Below, in pieces: positions 34,746 through 43,372 of a stretch of 64,000 nucleotides of DNA. Below the pieces are notes generated by a model. That model did not search any database, was not told where the DNA came from, and was given only the letters and a program-made list of their open reading frames with translations. Every line of letters starts with the position of its first letter. Position 1 is the stretch's first letter. This stretch comes from Flavobacterium humidisoli (GTDB lineage Bacteria > Bacteroidota > Bacteroidia > Flavobacteriales > Flavobacteriaceae), in NCBI RefSeq assembly GCF_023272795.1, contig NZ_CP096829.1, forward strand, positions 1,612,001 through 1,676,000, read 5' to 3'. Position numbers and translations under genes: made by a program.

Positions 34746-35144
34746 ATGAATTTGAAAAAGTGTACAGGTCTATTTTTGGCGTTCCTTTTATTGGTTTCCA
34801 ATATTGGGTTTGCTTTTGATGTGCACTATTGTGGTGGAGAAATTGCTTCGGTTTCATTAAAGACTACCGCAGAACCTGTTGTTGAAAAGAAATGCTGTGG
34901 TTCTAAAGAGAAAAAGAACTCTTGTTGTAAAGACAAAGTTGTTCATTTCGAAAAGAAATCAGATAATGCAACAATCAAATTCTTCTTTTTTCAATTTGCT
35001 TTCCCAGCAGTTATACAAGCTTACAAGCCTCTAGTCTTTTTAGAAATTCCAAATTTTAAAAAGAAAGAAGTTCTTTCGTATTATGCTGACGCGAATGCGC
35101 CCCCCTTATTTAAATTATACCATCAGTATATTTTCTATTCCTGA
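34746..35144 (+). CDS. HYC_CC_PP family Cys-rich exported protein
   Basis: A 132-residue exported protein with the motifs that name the family: HYCGG at residues 27-31, CC pairs at 50-51 and 60-61 within a Lys-rich stretch, and NAPP near the C-terminus. The N-terminus (LFLAFLLLVSNIGFAF) is a signal sequence, and a second hydrophobic stretch is present around residue 75-90. The thiol and His content suggests soft-metal binding. The next genes are a TonB receptor with a CC motif in its plug and an HMA-domain protein, so a copper or similar metal role is likely. TAGCTTTG at 34734-34741 is very close to the ATG, so the mRNA may have almost no leader. Confidence 0.85.
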   Translation: MNLKKCTGLFLAFLLLVSNIGFAFDVHYCGGEIASVSLKTTAEPVVEKKCCGSKEKKNSCCKDKVVHFEKKSDNATIKFFFFQFAFPAVIQAYKPLVFLEIPNFKKKEVLSYYADANAPPLFKLYHQYIFYS

Positions 35145-35255
35145 TTTTAATGTTAAGATGCGGCTACAAGTCTTGATTAAGGCTTCGTATTTACATTTTA
35201 ATTGCTTTTGCTTTATGCAGAATGCAAGAATGTAATTCTATTTAACATTAAAATC
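35143..35255 (+). ncRNA. Candidate structured RNA (three-way junction) before the TonB receptor
   Basis: P1: GATTTTAATGTTAA (35143-35156) pairs perfectly with TTAACATTAAAATC (35242-35255). P2: AAGTCTT (35168-35174) pairs with AAGGCTT (35179-35185) using one G-U. P3: TTACATT (35191-35197) pairs with AATGTAA (35229-35235), with an inner TTGC/GCAA and TGC/GCA hairpin. P1 ends 7 bases before the receptor ATG at 35263, followed by ATTTTTT, so folding could act as a terminator or hide the start. Not a class I know; a small inverted-repeat element is an alternative reading. Found by eye. Confidence 0.5.
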
Positions 35256-35262
35256 ATTTTTT

Positions 35263-37269
35263 ATGCAAAAAAATATAATGCTTTTTGTAGCGTTTTTGCT
35301 TTCTGTATCTGTGTTTTCGCAAGAAGATCTAGAAGAGGTAAAAATCACTAAAAAGCAAAAAGGAATTAAAAAATCCTATACGTTAACAGCCAATACTTCT
35401 GTAATTACTAGTAAAGAACTGCTTAAAGCAGCTTGCTGTAACTTGGCAGAAAGTTTTGAAACTAATCCGTCAATCGATGTTAATTTTTCTGATGCTTTAA
35501 CAGGAACTAAGCAAATTAAAATGCTAGGATTGACAAGTCCTTACTTAATGATTACAGAAGAGAATATTCCTTCTGTTCGAGGAGCCTCTCAAGCTTACGG
35601 ATTGTCATTTACTCCTGGAACTTGGATCGAAAGTGTTCAGATTACCAAAGGTGCAGGAAGTGTTATTAATGGATACGAAAGTATTTCAGGTCAAATTAAT
35701 ACGGAGCTTTTAAAACCTTTAAACGATATTCCGTTTTTCTTGAATGCTTATGGTTCAACCGATTCTCGTTTTGAATTGAATACTCATTTCAATAAAAAAT
35801 TATCTGATAAATGGGCAACAAGTTTGTTTGTTCATGGAAATGCGCGTGTAGCGAAAAACGACATGAATAATGATGGCTTTTTAGATAATCCGTTAGGAAA
35901 ACAAATCAATGTTTTAAACCGTTACCAATATTATGATCCAGAAAGCGGTTTGGTGAGTTTTATCAATTTCAGATATATGAATGATAAAAAACAAACGGGA
36001 GAAGTTGATTTTGATAAAGATCGCGATCGCGGCACAACTAACCATTGGGGGTCTGAAATTAATACAGAACGTTTTGATGTTTCAACAAAAATCGGCTATG
36101 TGTTTAAAGACATGCCTTATCAAAGTATCGGTTTTCAAAACGCTTTTAATAGTCATAAACAAGATTCTTATTATGGTTTAAATCAATACGATATCAAACA
36201 AAATAGTTTTTATTCTAATTTGATTTTCAATTCGATCATCAATAATACCATGCACAAATTTACTACTGGTCTGAATTTTACTTACGATCAATATCAGGAG
36301 TTTGTCAATTTAACAGATGTAGGTAGAATTGATAATTCGGTTGGTGCTTTCTTTGAGTATACTTACGATAATACAGACAATTTTAGTTTGATTTTAGGAG
36401 GTAGAGTAGATAATCATAACCGATTAGGTTTTTTTGTTACACCGAGATTGCACATGAGATATAATCCTTGGAAAAATGGAGTAATTCGTTTTTCTGCGGG
36501 AAGAGGGAAGCGTTCTGCCAATATTTTTGCTGAGAATCAACAGCTTTTTGCCAGTTCAAGAACATTTTCGATTTTAGATTCTAGCGGAAAAGTTTATGGT
36601 TTAAATCCAGAGATTGCTTGGAATTACGGTGTGAGTTTCTCGCAGAAATTCCGTCTTTTCAATAAAGATGCTGATGCAGGTTTTGATTTTTACCGAACAG
36701 ATTTCCAAAATCAAGCTGTTGTAGATGTGATGCAAAGCCCACAGCAAGTTTTGTTTTATGATTTGAAAGGAAGTTCTTTTGCAAACAGTCTTCAAGTAGA
36801 ATTTAATTATGAATTGATTCATAACTTAAATTTGAGAACAGCTTACAAATATTACGATATTCAAACCGATTATTTAAGAGGGACATTCCAGCGTCCGCTT
36901 CAAGCTAAACATCGTTTCTTAGGAAACTTAGAATACGAAACAACGATGAATGATGATAAACAATGGAGATTTGACTTTACATATAATTGGTCAGGAAAAC
37001 AACAACTGCCTTATACGGCATCAAATCCCGTCGAAGATCAGTTTCCTGAGTTTTCACCAGCTTATGGGGTGATGAATGCGCAGGTAACTCGAGTTTTTTC
37101 ATCGGTCTTTGAGGTATATGTAGGAGGGGAGAATATTGGAAATTATAAACAGCAAAAGGCAATTTTAGGAGCAAACGATCCTTTTGGACCTAATTTTGAT
37201 GCATCGATAGCATACGCTCCAATTTTTGGACAGATGTATTATGCGGGATTAAGATTTAAAATTAAATAA
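35263..37269 (+). CDS. TonB-dependent receptor, probable metal (copper) type
   Basis: A 668-residue outer-membrane receptor: signal peptide (LFVAFLLSVSVFSQ), a plug of about residues 35-150 and a barrel to the terminal LRFKIK. There is no carboxypeptidase-like or STN domain. In the plug, LLKAACCNLAESFETNPS carries vicinal Cys58-Cys59, a feature shared by receptors found next to HYC_CC_PP and HMA proteins. The barrel is relatively small. With both neighbours being Cys-rich or CxxC-bearing, uptake of a thiophilic metal such as copper is the best inference. Expression could be controlled by the structured leader just upstream. Confidence 0.88.
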   Translation: MQKNIMLFVAFLLSVSVFSQEDLEEVKITKKQKGIKKSYTLTANTSVITSKELLKAACCNLAESFETNPSIDVNFSDALTGTKQIKMLGLTSPYLMITEENIPSVRGASQAYGLSFTPGTWIESVQITKGAGSVINGYESISGQINTELLKPLNDIPFFLNAYGSTDSRFELNTHFNKKLSDKWATSLFVHGNARVAKNDMNNDGFLDNPLGKQINVLNRYQYYDPESGLVSFINFRYMNDKKQTGEVDFDKDRDRGTTNHWGSEINTERFDVSTKIGYVFKDMPYQSIGFQNAFNSHKQDSYYGLNQYDIKQNSFYSNLIFNSIINNTMHKFTTGLNFTYDQYQEFVNLTDVGRIDNSVGAFFEYTYDNTDNFSLILGGRVDNHNRLGFFVTPRLHMRYNPWKNGVIRFSAGRGKRSANIFAENQQLFASSRTFSILDSSGKVYGLNPEIAWNYGVSFSQKFRLFNKDADAGFDFYRTDFQNQAVVDVMQSPQQVLFYDLKGSSFANSLQVEFNYELIHNLNLRTAYKYYDIQTDYLRGTFQRPLQAKHRFLGNLEYETTMNDDKQWRFDFTYNWSGKQQLPYTASNPVEDQFPEFSPAYGVMNAQVTRVFSSVFEVYVGGENIGNYKQQKAILGANDPFGPNFDASIAYAPIFGQMYYAGLRFKIK

Positions 37270-37312
37270 CAATTTCAAAAATCAATTTCAATAACAATAA
37301 AAAATAAATACA

Positions 37313-37654
37313 ATGAATAAGATAGTTTTAATCGCCATGATGGTTTTTTTAGGTTTTTCGGCACAGGCTCAAACGAAGAAAAATAAGAACTTAAAATATG
37401 CGACAGAAGTAAATGGTAACTGTGAGCAATGCAAGAAACGAATTGAAAAAGCGGCTTATGGAGTTCCAGGTGTAAAAACGGCAAGTTGGGATGTAAGTTC
37501 TCATCAGCTTTCGGTTATTTTAAACGAAGAAAAATGTTCTCCTTCAGATTTAAACAAAGCGATTGCAAAGGCAGGTCATGATACTAAGGAAGTTAAGGCA
37601 ACAACTGAAGATTATGATAACTTACACAGCTGTTGCAAGTATGTAAGAGAATAA
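37313..37654 (+). CDS. Exported heavy-metal-associated (HMA) domain protein
   Basis: A 113-residue protein with a signal peptide (IVLIAMMVFLGFSAQAQ) and one HMA ferredoxin-like domain. The metal site is GNCEQCKKR with Cys37 and Cys40, and the rest follows the fold: VPGVKTASWDVSSHQLSVIL, then a second helix ending GHDTKEV. Extra cysteines near the C-terminus (HSCCKYV) add further thiols. Such proteins bind Cu(I) or other soft metals. It starts 43 bases after the receptor stop codon and is probably transcribed with it, supplying a periplasmic carrier. Confidence 0.9.
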   Translation: MNKIVLIAMMVFLGFSAQAQTKKNKNLKYATEVNGNCEQCKKRIEKAAYGVPGVKTASWDVSSHQLSVILNEEKCSPSDLNKAIAKAGHDTKEVKATTEDYDNLHSCCKYVRE

Positions 37655-37663
37655 TGTATAAGG

Positions 37664-37693
37664 AAGCCCAGACGAATAGTTTGGGCTTTTTTT
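37664..37693 (+). terminator. Terminator after the HMA gene
   Basis: AAGCCCA and TGGGCTT arms with a 6- to 11-base loop are followed by a T-rich tract, ending the metal-related unit. Confidence 0.85.
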
Positions 37694-37728
37694 AATAGTT
37701 AATTTATGTTTAAAATACCGTATTTTAT

Positions 37729-37758
37729 TGTGGTTAAGGTAAATTATTGTTACTTTCA
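37729..37758 (+). promoter_or_regulatory. Candidate promoter for the DedA gene
   Basis: A TTG at about 37729, a spacer of about 19 bases and TACTTTCA (37751-37758, one mismatch to TAnnTTTG) lie 30 bases before the ATG at 37789. This placement argues against the TTG start at 37747. Confidence 0.3.
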
Positions 37759-37788
37759 CGAACTTATAAGATAACCAATTTTCCTTTT

Positions 37789-38469
37789 ATGAATAATTTT
37801 GAATGGACCCAGTTACTAAACCCTGAATTTTATATTACTTTAAGCGTTGGAGGTTTTCAGATTGGGTTGTTTATTGTTCTGTTTATCGTTTTTGCCGAAA
37901 CAGGACTTTTTGCAGGTTTTTTTCTGCCTGGAGATAGTTTACTTTTTTTGGCAGGCATTTATAGCCGTGATCTAATTGAGAATGTTGCCCATATTCCAAA
38001 TGATTTTGTAAATGTCTTTCTGCTTGCTACAGCAGTTGCTATAATGGGAGTCTTAGGTAATATGACAGGTTATTGGTTTGGCGCAAAAAGCGGTTATTAT
38101 TTATTTAAAAAAGAAGATACCTTCTGGTTCAAGAAGAAATATCTGTTGCAGTCAAAAGATTTCTTTGAAAAATATGGTGGAAAAGCAATTATTTACGCGC
38201 GTTTCCTTCCAATTTTCAGAACCTTTGCTCCAATTGTTGCGGGTATTGTATCGATGGATAGAAAAAAGTTTATGTTTTACAATATCCTGAGTTCTTTCCT
38301 TTGGTCGTTTATTTTAATTTTTGCAGGACATTATTTATACGGCATTTTCTTAAAGCAAGGCATAGATTTAAAGAAACACATTGAATACATTATCATTATT
38401 ATCGTTATAATCTCAACGTTCCCGGTTCTAGTAAAACTACTTAAAAAGACACCAAAAGAACAAATATAA
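37789..38469 (+). CDS. DedA-family membrane protein
   Basis: A 226-residue inner-membrane protein of the DedA/SNARE-associated (VTT domain) family. Conserved pieces are ETGLFAGFFLPGDSLLFLAG near the N-terminus, then FFEKYGGKAIIYARFLPIFR and TFAPIVAGIVSMDRKKF with the essential Arg and acidic residues. Some DedA proteins recycle undecaprenyl phosphate or flip phospholipids; which applies here is unknown. The frame reaches back to a TTG at 37747, but the ATG at 37789 matches the family start. Confidence 0.93.
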   Translation: MNNFEWTQLLNPEFYITLSVGGFQIGLFIVLFIVFAETGLFAGFFLPGDSLLFLAGIYSRDLIENVAHIPNDFVNVFLLATAVAIMGVLGNMTGYWFGAKSGYYLFKKEDTFWFKKKYLLQSKDFFEKYGGKAIIYARFLPIFRTFAPIVAGIVSMDRKKFMFYNILSSFLWSFILIFAGHYLYGIFLKQGIDLKKHIEYIIIIIVIISTFPVLVKLLKKTPKEQI

Positions 38470-38476
38470 TCTTAAA

Positions 38477-38516
38477 GCATAAAAAATCCGAAGCTTAAAC
38501 TTCGGATTTTTTATGC
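38477..38516. terminator. Strong terminator after the DedA gene
   Basis: A perfect 17-bp stem (containing AAAAAATCCGAAG / CTTCGGATTTTTT) around a 6-base loop, starting 7 bases after the DedA stop codon. The symmetry would allow it to work in both directions. Confidence 0.92.
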
Positions 38517-38769
38517 TTTGTTTTAAAGTTATTATCGACGTTTCCATCATATGATATTCCGTGAGATGATATATATTTTAGTTATGATATACAATCGAAA
38601 CTAAGATAGAGTTAAATGTAAAATCAAAAAAGCTGTAATTAGTTTTTAAAACATAATTACAGCTTTTAGGTTAAGTTATTTTAGTGGTATAAAAGTAATT
38701 TCTAACTGGAATTTGGACCCGAACAATAGCCAACAGGTGAAGCAATTTAAAAATGGAATATTTTAAACG
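38517..38769. other. Intergenic region between the DedA gene and rodA
   Basis: No convincing ORF. The word ATGATAT recurs three times between 38550 and 38590. A hairpin at 38628-38667 is the likely end of the rodA unit. About 100 bases between it and the rodA stop codon would be a 3' untranslated tail. Nothing else was seen. Confidence 0.5.
38624..38667 (-). terminator. Terminator of the mre-rodA operon
   Basis: AAAAGCTGTAATTA and TAATTACAGCTTTT form a perfect 14-bp stem with a 12-base loop; on the minus strand a run of T residues follows. It lies about 100 bases downstream of rodA. Confidence 0.85.
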
Positions 38770-40005
38770 TTACCATTCGTTTACTTTATTTGCGTCCATT
38801 TTAAGGAAAATAAACAGCAAAATTGTAAATCCCCAAAGTCCAGAGCCTCCGTATGAAAAGAACGGCAGAGGAACACCAATTGTAGGGAAAATTCCAATTA
38901 CCATCGCGATATTTACAAAAAAGTGTATAAATAGAATTGCGGCGACACAATAGCCGTAAACCCGGCTAAACTTTGTCTTTTGTCTTTCTGCTAAATAAAT
39001 TACTCTAAGGAATAAACTAACGAAAAGTAAAATAACGACAAAAGAACCTGCAAATCCCCATTCTTCACCAACAGTTGTAAAAATATAATCGGTGTGCTGT
39101 TCAGGAACAAATCCTCCTTTGGTTTGTGTTCCTTCTAGGAAACCTTTTCCGATCCATCCGCCAGATCCAATTGCAATCTCAGACTGATTGGTATTGTATC
39201 CAATACCTTTCATATCTACAGTTTTACCTAGTAAAATATTGAAACGGTCTCTGTGGTGCTGTTTAAAAACATTATCAAATACATAATCTACAGAGAAAAC
39301 AAATCCTGAGATTAAAACTAATAAGATACCGCTTAAAATAATATTTCGATCTACCGCTCTGCCTTTAAAATGTATGATTGCCAAAACCACAAAAGCCATT
39401 GCGATAACAGCGTATGGTTCTAAAACCAAAGTAAGTACAAAGAGAATAATAGTTATAAATGCTGTCCAGACATACCAAGAAGGTAAACCTTCTCGATACA
39501 GAACAAGAATAAAAGCGCTATAAATTAAAGCACTTCCAGGATCGGGCTGTGGAAGAATAAGTATTACAGGTAATAGCATAATGGCTAAAGCCTGAATTTG
39601 TCTATTAGTTTCTTTTAAGTTGATCTGTGTGTCGCTTAAATATTTAGCCAAAGCCAATGATGTTGCGGCTTTTGCAAACTCAGAAGGCTGCAAAGTAAAA
39701 CTTCCGATGGCGTACCAGCATCGCTGTCCAGCAATTGTTTTTCCGAAGAGAAACAGTCCAGCAAGAGATAATAAAGAAACTCCAAATATAATACTAGCAT
39801 ATTTTTCATAGAATTTACCATCGACAAAAAGCACGACAAATATCAAAGGAATTGTACAGCAAATAAAAATCAGCTGTTTTTGATAAGTACCATCTGTTGA
39901 TAATAAGGAAGACGAATAAATATTAAGCCAACCTAAAGTTACCAGCGCAATGTAGATAAAGACACTTATCCAATCAATATTATTTTTTACACTTTGATTT
40001 TTCAT
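38770..40005 (-). CDS. rodA: Rod shape-determining SEDS protein RodA
   Basis: A 411-residue SEDS-family peptidoglycan glycosyltransferase with about ten membrane spans. Characteristic segments are LQPSEFAKAATSLALAKYLS, LPQPDPGSALIYSAF, RDRFNILLGKTVDMKGIGYN and the C-terminal VPLPFFSYGGSGLWG. It polymerises lipid II together with PBP2 during cell elongation. It is the last gene of the mreB-mreC-mreD-mrdA-rodA unit and starts 15 bases after the PBP2 stop codon. Confidence 0.96.
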   Translation of the reverse strand: MKNQSVKNNIDWISVFIYIALVTLGWLNIYSSSLLSTDGTYQKQLIFICCTIPLIFVVLFVDGKFYEKYASIIFGVSLLSLAGLFLFGKTIAGQRCWYAIGSFTLQPSEFAKAATSLALAKYLSDTQINLKETNRQIQALAIMLLPVILILPQPDPGSALIYSAFILVLYREGLPSWYVWTAFITIILFVLTLVLEPYAVIAMAFVVLAIIHFKGRAVDRNIILSGILLVLISGFVFSVDYVFDNVFKQHHRDRFNILLGKTVDMKGIGYNTNQSEIAIGSGGWIGKGFLEGTQTKGGFVPEQHTDYIFTTVGEEWGFAGSFVVILLFVSLFLRVIYLAERQKTKFSRVYGYCVAAILFIHFFVNIAMVIGIFPTIGVPLPFFSYGGSGLWGFTILLFIFLKMDANKVNEW

Positions 40006-40020
40006 TTGAAATAATCTTTC

Positions 40021-41994
40021 TTAGTTTTTCTTAGTTGTGTCTACTGCTGTTTTTTTGACTTCAGTTTTTGGTGCCGTTGTAACGGGCGCTTTTGGCTTTA
40101 TAATTTTTGCTTGTAAAACAGAATCTTTTGGAACAGATTCAATTTTAAGAGCCTCACTTATTCCTCCTAATTTTGCATATTCTGAAAGTAAGCTTTTGTT
40201 TAGTACTCTTACTTCTAGATCGGTTCTTGTAATTTTTTTTCTTAGATATTTTTCAATCATTAAACTTGCTATCGGACCCGCAACTGTTGCTCCAAAACCT
40301 CCATTTTCAATCATAACCGCAATAGCAATTTTTGGATTGTCTTTTGGGGCAAAAGCAACAAATATAGAGTGGTCTTTAAGCTGTGTTCTTTTACCGTTTA
40401 TTTTAGCAAAGTTCTCGGCAGTACCTGTTTTTCCGCAAATATCGATTCCTTCTACTCTTAAGCTGTAAGCTGTACCTTTGTTGTAAACATCGAACAGTCC
40501 GCTAATAACTGGAGGAAAATATTTTTGATCAATAGTAGTCACGTGTTTAGTTGTGAACTTTTCGTCTATTTTTTCTCCCTCGATTTTCTTAATGATATGA
40601 GGAGTGTAGTAATACCCCTGATTTGCTACAGTCGCCATCATGTTGGCTAATTGTATAGGTGTCATTAAAACCTCTCCCTGACCAATTGCATTCGATACAA
40701 TGGTTGAACTTCTCCATCCTCCGTTAGGATAAATCCTTTTATAGGTTTTAGAAGTTGGGATATTTCCTCGTTTTCCAATAGGTAAATCATATCCCATAAA
40801 TTGTCCTAAACCAAAACTTTTTATGTGACCGCTCCAAACATCAACTGCTTGGCCAGGATCTTTATACTTATTGATTGTAAGCATATAAGCTTGTCCAAAA
40901 TAAGTGTTGCAAGAATTGTAGATTCCGTTATGCAATTGGTGTGGGCCAAAGCCGTGGCACTTCATAAATCGGCCTCCACCATAGCTAAATCCGTGATGGC
41001 ACATAAAAGTAGTCTGCTCATTTATGACACCTTCTTGAAGTGCGACCAAACCAGTCAGGATTTTAAATGGCGAACCTGGAGGATACTCTGCTAAAAGTCC
41101 CCTGTCATATAATGGTTTTGAAATAGAATCGTTATATAAAAGCGTATAATTTTTAGATCTTTGGCGGCCTACCAAAATACCTGGATCATAGGAAGGAGCA
41201 GTGACCAATGCTAGGATTTCTCCAGATTTAGGCTCAAGAGCGACAATACCTCCTCGTTTATTAATCATCAATTCCTCGCCATATTTTTGAAGTTCAGCAT
41301 CAATAGTTAAATTAATATCTTCTCCAGCTACGGCGATCGTGTCGTATTTTCCTTCTTTATAGGCGCCAATTTCTCGGTTGTATTTGTCTTTTTGAATGTA
41401 TTTTACACCTTTTATTCCGCGTAAAATTTCTTCATAACTTTGCTCTACACCTTGTTTTCCAATTAAATCTCCACTATTGTAGTAAGGATTTTTTTCAATC
41501 TGTTTTTCGTTAACTTGTGTAATAAAACCAAAAATATTTGCACCATAATCTACTTCATAATCACGAAGTGATCTTTTTTGGAAATAAAAACCATCATATT
41601 TTCTGATCTTTTCCTGAAAAGCGGCAAATTCGTTTTTATTTAGCTGAGATAAGAAAACAGAAGGAAGTCTCGGACTATATACTTTTGCCTTTTCAACACG
41701 TTTATGATATTCTTCTTCAGTAATATTTAGAAGAGCGCAAAATTCGGCAATATTTAAATCTTTTTTAATATCTCTAGGAATAACCATGATGTCATAAGAA
41801 GCCTGATTCGCAACAAGAAGTTTTCCGTTACGATCATAAATATAACCTCTTTCAGGATAGTCATATACTTTTTTTATCGCATTATTTTCAGATTTCAATT
41901 TGAAAGAATCATCAATAATCTGCAGGTAAAAAATCCTAATCACTAGCAAAGACGCTGCAATAATAATTATAGTGGGCAGCAAGACTTTTCTCAT
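40021..41994 (-). CDS. mrdA: Penicillin-binding protein 2
   Basis: A 657-residue class B penicillin-binding protein with an N-terminal membrane anchor (TIIIIAASLLVIRIFYLQI), a pedestal domain (to about 210) and a transpeptidase domain. The active-site motifs are all present: SxxK in PGSPFKILTG, SxN in YNSCNTYFG and KTGT in CGKTGTAEN. The C-terminal tail is Lys/Pro/Thr-rich. It cross-links peptidoglycan for elongation as partner of RodA. Its start codon overlaps the mreD stop by 4 bases. Confidence 0.96.
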   Translation of the reverse strand: MRKVLLPTIIIIAASLLVIRIFYLQIIDDSFKLKSENNAIKKVYDYPERGYIYDRNGKLLVANQASYDIMVIPRDIKKDLNIAEFCALLNITEEEYHKRVEKAKVYSPRLPSVFLSQLNKNEFAAFQEKIRKYDGFYFQKRSLRDYEVDYGANIFGFITQVNEKQIEKNPYYNSGDLIGKQGVEQSYEEILRGIKGVKYIQKDKYNREIGAYKEGKYDTIAVAGEDINLTIDAELQKYGEELMINKRGGIVALEPKSGEILALVTAPSYDPGILVGRQRSKNYTLLYNDSISKPLYDRGLLAEYPPGSPFKILTGLVALQEGVINEQTTFMCHHGFSYGGGRFMKCHGFGPHQLHNGIYNSCNTYFGQAYMLTINKYKDPGQAVDVWSGHIKSFGLGQFMGYDLPIGKRGNIPTSKTYKRIYPNGGWRSSTIVSNAIGQGEVLMTPIQLANMMATVANQGYYYTPHIIKKIEGEKIDEKFTTKHVTTIDQKYFPPVISGLFDVYNKGTAYSLRVEGIDICGKTGTAENFAKINGKRTQLKDHSIFVAFAPKDNPKIAIAVMIENGGFGATVAGPIASLMIEKYLRKKITRTDLEVRVLNKSLLSEYAKLGGISEALKIESVPKDSVLQAKIIKPKAPVTTAPKTEVKKTAVDTTKKN

Positions 41995-42497
41995 CGTTTA
42001 TTGGGCTTAATAAGATAAATTATTATTATTGAGGTGATTATAGTAAAGATAGAACTAAATAATGTTCGGAGCAAAATGTCCCAGATGAATTTGAATTGAA
42101 ATGCTTCTAAGACAAATAATACAATATGATGCATTAAAACCGAAACCAGTATAAATGAAAATCGTTCCGGTGTTAAAGATTCGTTTAGTTTAATAGTTTG
42201 ATATTCATAACTCAGACCAAAAGAAAATTTAAAAATATAGGGTCTATAATACGCTAATATAACACACGCAGTTGCATGTATGCCTCCAGAATTACAGAAC
42301 ATATCCATTGTAAGTCCAAGTAAAAAACTAGAGATTATTAATCCTGCTTTATTGCTGTTAACAGGGTATAGAATGATATACAAGATATACGGAAAAGGAC
42401 TTATATATCCTAAGAAATTCATATTGTTGAAAATAACAATCTGAACTGCCAGTAACATAATAAATCGAAAAATATTGACTAACAGAGCGCTATTCAT
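41991..42497 (-). CDS. mreD: Rod shape-determining protein MreD
   Basis: A 168-residue protein with about five membrane spans, including LLAVQIVIFNNMNFLGYISP and FPYILYIILYPVN, and GLTMDMFCNSGGIHATACV as the conserved central segment. MreD links the MreB cytoskeleton to the wall synthesis machinery at the inner membrane. It overlaps mreC by 8 bases upstream and mrdA by 4 bases downstream, so translation of the three is probably coupled. Confidence 0.93.
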   Translation of the reverse strand: MNSALLVNIFRFIMLLAVQIVIFNNMNFLGYISPFPYILYIILYPVNSNKAGLIISSFLLGLTMDMFCNSGGIHATACVILAYYRPYIFKFSFGLSYEYQTIKLNESLTPERFSFILVSVLMHHIVLFVLEAFQFKFIWDILLRTLFSSIFTIITSIIIIYLIKPNKR

Positions 42498-43320
42498 TTT
42501 TTTCTTTGTTTTTGTTTTCTAAGTTAATAAGTTCCTCTCTGTCTTTGCTTTTGATGACATATACATGACCCAAGTTCGTCATATCGTTAAATAGTTTAAC
42601 TTTTATAACATAAAAGCTTGTGTTCTCTTTTTTGTATATAACGTCTACAGTTCCGATATTAATTCCTTCAGGGAAAATTACAGATTGTCCTCCGGTAACA
42701 ATAGTGTCGCCTTTTCTAATTGATGCTAATCTTGGCACGTCTTCTAGCTGAACAAATCCTGTGCTTTTACCATCCCAAGTTAAAGAACCAAAGTGGTTAG
42801 ATTTTTTGATTTTAGCATTAATATGTGACTTCATGTTCAAAATGCTCACTACTGTAGAATAGTTTGCAGAAGTATTGTCTACTACTCCAATAATACCTAA
42901 GCTGTTTATGACTCCCATATCTGGCTTAACTCCTTCTTTGCTTCCAGAGTTCAAAGTGATATAGTTTTCGTGTGTGTTGTATGTATTGTGAATTACTTTC
43001 GATACAACGATATCTGCAGGTTTTACACCTTTAATGCTATCTGGTAATGGTGCTTTGGTAGTATCTTCTTTATTAAATAAAAGACTTTTTAACCTTGCAT
43101 TCTCTAATACAAGTTCATCATTTTCGGCTCTTAAATTCAAATATTCGTTTACACGATTAATTCTTTCATAAACACCTCCGCTTAAAAAATTAGCTGAACT
43201 GATTACTCTGCTTCTGTGGTAGGAATGCGATTGAATTGTGAGCGTCAACGAAATACCTAAAAGCAGCAAAAACAGCAATCGATTACTGTTTCTTATAATG
43301 AAATTAAATATTTGCTGCAT
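42490..43320 (-). CDS. mreC: Rod shape-determining protein MreC
   Basis: A 276-residue protein: one membrane span (LLFLLLLGISLTLTIQ), a periplasmic coiled coil (about 55-85, YLNLRAENDELVLENARLK) and a double beta-barrel domain with HENYITLNSGSKEGVKPDMG, GIIGVVDN and DTIVTGGQSVIFPEGI. MreC scaffolds PBP2 in the elongation complex. It is 111 bases downstream of mreB, with a small hairpin between them. Confidence 0.94.
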   Translation of the reverse strand: MQQIFNFIIRNSNRLLFLLLLGISLTLTIQSHSYHRSRVISSANFLSGGVYERINRVNEYLNLRAENDELVLENARLKSLLFNKEDTTKAPLPDSIKGVKPADIVVSKVIHNTYNTHENYITLNSGSKEGVKPDMGVINSLGIIGVVDNTSANYSTVVSILNMKSHINAKIKKSNHFGSLTWDGKSTGFVQLEDVPRLASIRKGDTIVTGGQSVIFPEGINIGTVDVIYKKENTSFYVIKVKLFNDMTNLGHVYVIKSKDREELINLENKNKEKNE

Positions 43321-43372
43321 TTCTTGTCTGGTTATTTTGTTTCAGGATATGCTTAAAGGTTTCAGTTTTTAC

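Noticed and set aside
35143..35255. Cobalamin riboswitch before the TonB receptor
   Set aside because: The region is shorter than that class, and none of its conserved boxes is seen.
38550..38590. Three ATGATAT words as an operator
   Set aside because: The word is short and AT-rich and lies between two terminators with no promoter to regulate.
38753..38953. A 66-codon plus-strand frame starting in the rodA downstream region
   Set aside because: Most of it is antisense to the rodA 3' end and it has no promoter or family support.
40037..40468. A 143-codon open frame antisense to the PBP2 gene
   Set aside because: It lies fully inside a well-supported gene on the other strand, has no family resemblance, and contains composition expected of a shadow frame.
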